From Segnochrobactrum spirostomi (GTDB lineage Bacteria > Pseudomonadota > Alphaproteobacteria > Rhizobiales > Segnochrobactraceae), in the NCBI RefSeq assembly GCF_009600605.1, contig NZ_VWNA01000001.1:1652490-1716489 (forward strand): a stretch of 64,000 bases of DNA, in the 5' to 3' direction. The position numbers and the translations under genes were made by a program. This document shows positions 53,660-62,409 of the stretch, piece after piece; within the stretch, counting starts at the first letter, position 1; every line of letters starts with the position of its first letter. The notes below the pieces were generated by a model. The model was not told where the DNA came from, made no database searches, and saw only the letters and a list, made by a program, of their open reading frames with translations.

Positions 53660-55407
53660 TGAGCCGTCTCCATCGAGGTCTTGGCGGTCGCAGCCTTGGT
53701 CGACACGCTACTCGGGGCTGCGGTGTTGGCCGACACGGTCTTGGGGGACACGGCCTGACCGGATGGCGCCGTGCTCGAGGTCGTGGACGCGGGCGCGTCC
53801 TTGGTCTGCGTCGCGGCAACGCCGGGACCGCTTGGACCTTCCAGGTAGCCACCCTTGCGCGGGGCCGCCTCCTTGGTCTCGTCGGTGCGGTTCCACCACC
53901 CACCGCCGAGCGACTGATAGAGCGCGACGGTATCGCTGAAGCGGGCCGCCTGCGCCTGGACGCGGGAGATCACCGCGTTCTGGAAGGTCTGCTGGGCGTT
54001 GATCACTGTGGCGTAGCCGATCGCGCCGACCTTGAACTGCTCCTGCGCCATCTTGAGGCTGTCGAGCGAGGCCTTTTCAGACGCCATCTGCGCGTTCAGC
54101 GTCGAGGCGTCGTATTGCACCGCGCGGAGCGAATCCGCGACGTTCTGGAACGCGGTGATCACCGTGCTCTGGTAGGATTGGTAATCCTGCTCGAAGGTCG
54201 CCACGTCGGCTTCCTTCGTGCGGTACAGCTTGCCGCCGTCGAACAGCGTCTGCTGGATGCTCGCCGCCACGCTCCAGGCGATCGAATCCGGCGAGAACAG
54301 ATGCGCGGTATCGAGCGAGGCCGTGCCGAAGCTCGGCGTCAGATTGACCTGGGGCAAGAGATTGGCGACGTCGACGCCGACGGTCGCGGCAGCCTGGTGG
54401 AGCGTCGCTTCGGACTGCCGGATGTCTGGCCGCTGGCGCACCAGCGAGGACGGCAGGCTGACCGGAAGCTTGCGCGGCAGGCGCAGCGCGGACAGGCGGA
54501 CGTGCTCGCCGCGGTCCTGGTTCGGCAGCCGGCCGAGATAGGCCATGAGCTGGTTGCGGCCCTGGGCGAGCTGCTTCTGGAGCGGCGGCAGGGTGGCCTG
54601 GGTCTGGGCCAGCGTCGCCTGCTGGGACAGGACGTCCGATTGCGGCACGGCACCGAGCTCGAACTGGTGCTGAACGCGCTGGAGCTGGTCCGTTTCCGCC
54701 TTGATGATGTCTTGGGTCGCGGCGATCTGATCGCGCAGCGAGGCGTCGGTGATCGTCGTCGTCACCACGTTGGCGATCAGGGTCAGGTACGTCGCCTCGA
54801 GCTGGAAGCGCTGGTACTCGGCCTGCGCCTGAGCCGATTCAATGCCGCGCCGTGTCCCGCCGAAGACGTCGAGCGTGTAGGAGACGCTGACCGAGGTGTT
54901 GAACAGGCTGTAGATCGAGGTCGGGCCGGTGGTTCCGTTGGTCGCCTGGGCGACCTGCTCGCGCTGCCCGGAGAGGCTACCGTTCACCGTCGGGAACAGA
55001 CCGCCCTGTTTGACGAGGACGGTCTCGCGGGCCGCACGCAGCGCATATTGCGCCGACTTGATATCCGGATGGTTGCGGACCGCCTCCTCGACGAAGGCGT
55101 TGATCTGGGGCGAGCCGAACTCCGTCCACCACGACCCTCCGACATCGGCGCCGGAGACGAACGATTGCGAGGCTCCGCCTGCAGCCGCCGTGGAGGCCGT
55201 CGGCCGCAACTTCGGCTCGGCCGTGTAGCCGCTCACCGCCGGGGCGTCCGGTGGCTTGAAGTTGGGGCCGACCATGCAGCCGGCGAGCAGAAATGGAGAA
55301 CTGGCCGCGGCCGCGAGCACAGCCGTGCGCAGTGCCGGACGACCTGACGGCCGAACCGGACGAGCATCCGCCGCGGCGGATTTAGAGCCTTGGGCGAACC
55401 CAACCAT
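53656..55407 (-). CDS. RND outer-membrane factor, NodT family lipoprotein
   Basis: 583 residues, longer than the ~470-500 usual for NodT/OprM channels. A basic N-terminus leads to LAAAASSPFLLAGCMVGPNFKPPDAP, a lipobox with the acylated Cys in LLAGC. The channel domain has the two repeats of the family (e.g. ETVLVKQGGLFPTVNGSLSGQREQ; PVSLPSSLVRQRPDIRQSEATLHQAAATVGVDVANLLPQVNLTPSFG) and ends normally at DTVALYQSLGGGWW. After that comes an extra tail of ~80 residues rich in Ser, Thr, Ala and Pro with no fold I recognise. Located 27 bases after the NRPS gene on the same strand. Confidence 0.94.
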   Translation of the reverse strand: MVGFAQGSKSAAADARPVRPSGRPALRTAVLAAAASSPFLLAGCMVGPNFKPPDAPAVSGYTAEPKLRPTASTAAAGGASQSFVSGADVGGSWWTEFGSPQINAFVEEAVRNHPDIKSAQYALRAARETVLVKQGGLFPTVNGSLSGQREQVAQATNGTTGPTSIYSLFNTSVSVSYTLDVFGGTRRGIESAQAQAEYQRFQLEATYLTLIANVVTTTITDASLRDQIAATQDIIKAETDQLQRVQHQFELGAVPQSDVLSQQATLAQTQATLPPLQKQLAQGRNQLMAYLGRLPNQDRGEHVRLSALRLPRKLPVSLPSSLVRQRPDIRQSEATLHQAAATVGVDVANLLPQVNLTPSFGTASLDTAHLFSPDSIAWSVAASIQQTLFDGGKLYRTKEADVATFEQDYQSYQSTVITAFQNVADSLRAVQYDASTLNAQMASEKASLDSLKMAQEQFKVGAIGYATVINAQQTFQNAVISRVQAQAARFSDTVALYQSLGGGWWNRTDETKEAAPRKGGYLEGPSGPGVAATQTKDAPASTTSSTAPSGQAVSPKTVSANTAAPSSVSTKAATAKTSMETAQ

Positions 55408-55434
55408 GAGCGTTCCAAACCGGAAAACGAGATA

Positions 55435-58400
55435 CTAGGAACCGAGGAACCGACCGATAACGTCGGCAGTTAACAAGACCCTACGCACATCCAGCATGGA
55501 AATGTGATCCCCCGGGACGCTTTCCACCGAAATCGGTACGCGAACGACCCTTTCCCATCCCATTGCCGGCGCCTCGACCACCGCCAACTCGGACTGTCCC
55601 AGATCGCCATGACGGAGCGTTGATGCCCGGACGAGCCGGAGCGGCAGATCGCGCGAGTGTGGATCGGCGGATGGCCGATAATCAAGGAGGGCGCGATAAA
55701 GCACCAAGCCGGTACGGTGGGCCCGCCAGAGCCACGCCGCGTCGGCGCCCTCCGGCAGCAGCCCCCATTCATTCATCCGTTTGACGGCAAAGTCGAATCT
55801 TGCTTCCGCCCCAAGCGGAAGAAGGTCTTCGATCTCGAACGGTCGGTCGGTTCCATGGTGGCGCGCCCTGACATCGGCCATGCGCACCAGCCATTGGGCC
55901 TGCGCCACGTCCACGTCGTCGGAGAGAATCGAGGTCGCGACGCCGACCGGGGCCGGCGTGTCGATGATGACGAGACGCTCGGGCCGCGCACCCCGTGCGG
56001 CAAGCTGTCGCGCCATCTCGAAGGCGACGATCCCGCCGAAGGAATAGCCGCCGAGAAGCCGGGGCGCCGGCAGGCCGCGGCGGGCGAGCGCGGCGAGATT
56101 GTAGGCCGCGAGATCCTCGACGCGACCGATCGGTTCCTGCCCGTCCTCGAGGCCGGGGGCCTGCAGGGCCCAGAACGGCCGGTCACCCGGCATCGCCCGG
56201 GCGAGATCGAGAAAGGCGCTGACGTCGCCGGCGATCGGGTGGACGCACACGAACGGCTCGCCGGCTCCCCCTTCAGCGGCACCACGGCGTCCCAGGCCTG
56301 ACCCTCGGCGAGGGCGCGGGCCAGGGCGGCGACCGTCCTATGCTCGATGAGAAGAGTGACGGGAACCGGCCGCTTCAGCCGCTCGGCGATGCGGGCGGCG
56401 GCGGTGGCGAGGCCGAGCGAGGTGAGGCCGGCCGCGAGAAAATCGTCGTCGGTGCCGATCTCGATGCCGGCGACCGCCGCGATGACATCGAGCACGATCG
56501 CCTCATGACCGTCCCGCGGGCGTTGCAGCGGCGTCTCGCGCGCGACCACGGCGGGGGTGACGGGCCAGAGGCGCGGCGTGGCGGTATCCGGAAGCCGCAG
56601 ATCGGCGACGCGACGATCGATCGCCTTCGGCAGCGCGGCGAGCAGGGTCGCGAATTCGGCGACCATCGCCGTCCCCTCGGCCTCCGCGGCGCCGTCCGGA
56701 TCGGGCAGGACGAGGGACAGCGCGACCCGGTCGCCCGGTACGACGACGCACGTCACGCTGTAGGCGGTCTTGAGCTCGCCGTGGACGGACTCGACGACGA
56801 GATCGTTCGCACCGCTCCACGCGCTGGTGCCGGACGGCATGTTCTCGACCACGAGCAGGGTGTCGAACAGGCTCGGCGCCCGGTCGATGACACCGGCCGC
56901 CTCGCCGATTTCGATGAGGGAGAGCTGGGCGTGGGATTGCAGCGCCGCGATCTGGCGCTGCATCTCCGCGGCGAGATCGGAGACCGTGCTCTCGGGTGCG
57001 AAGCGCAGACGCACCGGCAGATTGTTGATGAAGAGCCCGACCATCCGTTCGACGCCCGCAACCTGCGGCGGACGCCCGGACACGGTGGTGCAGAACACGG
57101 TGTCTGCGATGCCGCGCTTGGCCGCCGACCACAGGCCCCAGGCGAGATGGGCAAGCGCGCCGATGGTGATGCCGCGGCGACGCGACAGGTCGGCCAGGGC
57201 CTTGCTCTCCTCGGCACCGAGTTGGTGGCGCACCGTGGCGAAGGCGGCGCCGCGGGAGGGCCGCCGCAGCGGCGGCTGTTGCGGCGGCGCGGCGAGGAGG
57301 GTCTTGAAATAGGCCCCCATTTCGGCGCGATCGACGCCCTCGCTCCAGGCGATGAATTCGCGGAACGGCACAACCGGCTCGAGCTTCGGATGGACGCCTC
57401 GGCGCAGCGCCTCATAGGCGGCGCGGGCCTCGCGCTCGAGTTGGGCGAGACACCAGCCGTCAACGAGCACGTGATGGAAGCTCGCGATCAGATAGGCGTC
57501 CGTCTCACCGGCGCGGATCAGCACCAGCCGGGCGAGCGGCCCGGCCTCGAGGTCGAACCCCTGCGCGCGGTCCTCGGCGAGACGCCGCTCGAGACGCTCG
57601 GCGTCGAACGACGGCCAGGTCTCGACCGAGACCGGCGGCCGCTGCAACGGCCGCACCACTTGCAGGGGACGTGGGAGACCACGCCAGCGGAACGTCGTGC
57701 GCAGCACCGGATGCCGCTCGAACACGTGGGCCCACGCGCGGCGGAAGGCGACGAGGTCGAGCCGGCCTCGAAAGCGCATGCAGCTCTGCTCGAAGTTCAC
57801 CGACGAGCCGTGCTGGCTCAGCGAATGGAGCAGCATCGCCTCCTGCATGGGCGACAGCGGGTAGAGGTCTTCGAGATCGGCCGCATCTGCAAAGATGCGG
57901 GCGAGCGCCGCCGGCGCCAGGGCCGCGAGGGGGAAATCCTGCGGCGTCACGACCGGGGCCGCGCGGCGGCGCGTCCAGTCCGCGATGGTGCGGGTCCCCC
58001 GTTCGACTGCGGCGAGCAGCGCGGCGGCATCGCCGTCCGGCGCCGCGCCGATCCAGCGCAGTTCCAAGGACCCGGCGACCATGCGGACAGCCAGCGCACC
58101 CCGGACCGAATCCGAGAAGGCGGGAGGGTGATGGAGGCACACCGCATGGCCCGCCTGGGCCGTCGGCAGCCAGGCGACCCCGATCGCGGCCGGCGCAAGG
58201 GTGAAGGAGGATCCGACGATGCGCAGCGCGAGCCCGAGCGGCTCGGCCTCCTGGCGAGCGATCTTCGCCGCGCGCAGCCGCTCCGTCAGCGCGTCGTCGC
58301 CCGCCTCGCCCTCGCTCGGGTTGCTTCCGCCCGTCGGAGCGATCGTCGCGAGGGGCAGCACGGCATCGAGGTTGGCGAGCAGCCCCTCGGCTCGCGGCGC

Positions 58401-61400
58401 GGCGGCCGGCAAGGTGCGGCGGCCATCGACGATCTCGAGGGCGAACGCACCGCCGAGCGCCTCGCCGAGTGCGACGGCGAGCGCGTCGAGCGCCGACACG
58501 CCGAACCGCGAGGGCAGGTCCTCGGCGAGAATTCGCGCGAGCCCCGGCTCGATCAGCCGCGACGCCGCGGCGGCTTCGATGTCGATCACGCACGCGCCGT
58601 CGGCGGCGAACGGCGGCGCGCCGAGCCCCGCCCCGGCGCGCTCGCGCGCGATGGCGGCGATACGCACCGGCTCGCTCTCGGCATGATCCGACAGCCAGGA
58701 GAGCCATTCCGAGAAGCTGAGCGCCGGCACTGGAAGCCGTGCACTTTCAGGCCCCGCCGCGAGCGCACTTTCGAGTTCCGTCGCGAGGAGCAGCAGGGCG
58801 CGGTCGTCGGCGATCGCCTCGTGCAGCGCGAGCACGATGATCGCGGTCTCCGCCCCGTCCTGCTTGATGAGGGTCGCCGCGATCGTCACGCCTTTTGCGA
58901 GATCGATGCCGCGCACGAGCCGTGTGCGATGGGCCTCGATCCAGGCATCGAGATCGTCGGCGGCGCCGGCCGGAAGATCGACGAAGCGCACCGGCACCGC
59001 GGGAAGAAAATCGGCGATCGACAGCCGTCGACTCGCGCCGTCCTCGACGACCAGAAGGCGCAGCGCGTCGTGGCGCTCGGCGAGGCGCTGGATGGCGTAG
59101 CCGAGATCGACCGCCGCGACGCCGCGATCCGTCGCGAGGCTCACGATCCGGCAGCGCGCGCCGGGCCGGGCCGCGGCCGGCAGCAGGGCGACGGGGTGAA
59201 CGGCGGTCGCGAACGTGTCGGCGCGGGCCCGGCTGCGCCGGGCCGCGATCGCCGCGAGCCCCTCGATGGTCGGGTGGTCGAAGACGTCCTTCAGCCCGAA
59301 ATCGAGGCCGGCCTCATAGGCGCGGGCGACCAGGCGGATCGTCAGGATGGAATCGCCGCCGACATGGAAGAAATTGTCGTCGACGCTCGCGGCCGGTCGG
59401 CCGAGCAGGTCGGCCCAGATCCCGGCGAGCAGCCGCTCCTCGGGCGTGCGCGGCTCGATGCGCTCGACCGCCCGATCGAGGTCGGCGACCTCGACGCTCG
59501 GCAGCGCGCGCGTATCGACCTTGCCGTTCGCGTTGAGCGGAAAGCGATCGAGCACCACGAAGGCATGGGGCAGCAGAGGCTTCGGCAGACGCGCTTCGAG
59601 GAAGGCGCGCAAGTCCTGAGCCGTCACGGTGGCGCCGCTGCGCGGCGTGACATAAGCGACGAGATCGCGGTCGCCGCTCTCCCGGCGCGGCGCCACGACA
59701 ACCGCCTCCGCCACGCTGGGGTGCAGCGCGAGGGCGGCGGAGATCTCGCCGAGTTCCACGCGATAGCCGCGCACCTTGACCTGATTGTCGGCGCGGCCGA
59801 CGAAGACGATGGTGCCGTCCTCCCGCCAGCGGCCGAGGTCGCCGGTCCGATACATGCGCGCGTCGGGCGCGGCCGCGAACGGGTCGGGATGGAAGCGCGC
59901 ATCGGTCAGCGCCGGATCACCGAGATAGCCGAGCGCGACGCCATCGCCGCCGACCCAGATCTCGCCGACGATGCCGGGCGGCAGCGGCTTGCCCGCCGGA
60001 TCGAGCACATAGGCGGTGCTGTTGGCAATCGGGCGGCCGATCGGGATCGCCGCCTCGTCCGGCCCCAGTCGCGCGATGTCGAAGGTGGTGCTGAAGGTGG
60101 TGTTCTCGGTCGGCCCATACCCGTCGAGGAGGCGCAGCCCGCTGCCGCGCCCGGCCTCGAGCACCGCCCGCGCCGCAGCCGGATTGACCACGTCGCCGCC
60201 GGTGATGACGGTGCGGTTGCCGGCGAAGGCCAGGGGATCGACCGCCGCGATCTGCTGGAACAGACCGGCCGTGATCCAGATCAGGTCGATGCGTGCCTCG
60301 GAGAGGAACAGCCTGAGGGCCCGCGGGTCCATCACGATCGTGCGGTCCACCGGCACCGCCGTGCCACCGTTGAGAAGCGGCGCCCAGATCTCCAGGGTCG
60401 AAGCGTCGAAGGCGGGATTGGAATAGACGGCGGACCGGGTGGAGAGCCCGAACCCGGCGAAGTTGGTGTTGCGCACGAGACGGACGATCGCCCGGTGCGG
60501 CACGCCGACGCCCTTGGGCTGGCCCGTGGAGCCCGACGTGAACATCACATAGGCGAGGCTCTCGGGCGCGATCGGCCGTTCGGCGATCGGCGCCAACGCC
60601 TCGGCGCGACCGAGCAGGTCCGGGAACGCGATCGCCGGGCAGGCGATGCCGTCCGTCGCGCCGTCTTCCACGACGGCGAGCCGGGCCACGACGAGGCGGG
60701 CGCGGGCGTCCCGCTGCTCGGCCGGATAGGTCGGATCGATGGGGGCATAGGCCGCGCCCAGAGCGAGCACGGCGAGCTGCATCTCGATCAGCGCGGCCGA
60801 GACCGGCAGGACCAGGAGGACGATGTCGCCGGGCCCCGCCCCCATCGCTTCGAGGGCGGCGGCGAGCCGGCGCACACGGTCCGCCGTGCCGCGATAGGTG
60901 CGGCCGAAGCCCTGCTCCTCGATGGCGGTGGCGTCGGGATTGCGCCGCGCCGCCTCGAAAAACAGGGTCGGCACCGCGCTGTCGCGCTCATAGGGCCGTG
61001 CCGTCGCGTTGAAGCGCGCCACGAGGGCGCGGCCCTCGTCCTCGGCGATCAGTGGCACGGCGAGCACCGCCTGGTCCGGCTCGGCCGCGACCGATGCGGC
61101 GAAGCGCACCATCCAGCCGAGCAGCCGCTCGATCGTCGCCGCATCGAACAAAGCCGCATCGTAGCGGCACCAGAAATGAAGGCCGTCCGGCGCGACGCGG
61201 TAGACGACCGAGAGATCGGCCTTGGCGGCCTGGTCGACATTCTCGCCGGCGACGGCGAAGCGGGTGCCGTCGAGGGCGGTCAGCGCCGGCGGCTCGCCCT
61301 CGGCGGCACCGAACAAGATCTGCATGAACGGCGCGACATCGCCGCGCCGCTCGACGCCGCTCGCCTGGACGATGCGCTCGAAGGGCACGTCACCGTGCTC

Positions 61401-62381
61401 CATCGCCTCGCGCACGACGTCGCGCACCGCCGTCACGAGTGCCGGGACGCGCGCGTCCGTTTCAACGGCGACGCGGATCGGCAGCGTATCGACCAGAAGG
61501 CCGATGAGATCGGCGAGCTCGGGCCGCGAGCGCTTCGAGACCGGCACGGTGACGACGAGGTCGTCGAGCCCGCTCCAGCGCCGCAAGACGGCAAAGAAGA
61601 TCGCCATGAAGGCGTTGAATTCGGTGGCGTCCGTGGCCCGGGCAAGACGGCCGATTCCCTCGGCCACGGCGCGATCGACCACAACGTGCGCCTGGGCGCT
61701 CGAGGTCGCCGGCTGGGCCCGCCCGCGCCGATCGAACGGCAGCTCGAGGTGGGCGGGTGCATGCTTCAGGCGGCTGCGCCAGACGGAGAGGCTGCGCTCG
61801 AGCGCCGGACTGCCCGCTTCGAGGCGCTGGCGCTCCCAATCGGCATAGTCGGGATATTGCAGCGGGAGTTCGGGAAGCGTGCCGTCGCCGCCGCGGACGA
61901 CGTCGTCATAGGCCGCGACGAGGTCGCGCAGGAAGAGATCGAACGAGGCACCGTCGGCCACGATGTGGTGGAAGACGACGATCAGGGCCGCCGTGCCGCC
62001 TTCGCCACCCACCAGCGCGGCACGGACGAGCGGGCCGGCGGCGAGATCGAACGGCTCGGCGACGAGCGCCTGCGTCTCGGACGCGACCCGCGCGTCGAAG
62101 TCTTCGTCCGCCGCCGGGCCGGTGACGACGTTCAGGCGGAGCGGCGCCTCGTCCGCGACCGCCTGGATGGGCGCGCCGTCGACCATGGGGAAAGTGCTGC
62201 GCAGCGCATCGTGGCGGCGGCCCACCGCCTGGAGGGCGGCCTCGAGTGCCGCCCGATCGACCGCATCCGAGAGGCGGACGACGAGGGGCATGGCGAACAC
62301 CGATTGCCCCGGGCGCAGCAGCTCCGCCATGTGGATCTGGCGCTGGGCGAAGGAGAGGTCGGCGACATATCCGCTCGCCAT
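55435..62381 (-). CDS. Nonribosomal peptide synthetase C-A-T-E*-C-T-TE (one-base frameshift near 56269)
   Basis: About 2315 residues after repair. C domain (~8-440) with HHIVADG at 138-144. A domain (~465-960): YVMFTSGSTGQPKG, GYGPTENTTF, YRTGDLGRW, VKVRGYRVELGEI, NANGKVD. T domain with FFHVGGDS (S1011). Then a degenerate epimerisation-like domain (~1060-1475) whose core motif reads LHEAIADD (1186-1193) instead of HHxxxDG; it ends with the E-type linker TPQDFPLA. Second C domain (~1505-1930) with HHVLVDG at 1636-1642. T domain with AAGLTSLG (S1988). TE domain with GYSFGG (~S2114) and PGDH. The frame breaks after VVPLKG; one extra base in the C run 56267-56271 joins the TE. The last module has no A domain. 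Specificity code of the A domain reads D-A-L-W-I-G-G-T-F, valine-like. ATG 62381. Confidence 0.95.
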
Positions 62382-62409
62382 CAGCCGCGCCTCGCGGTCG
62401 CCGGGGCCA

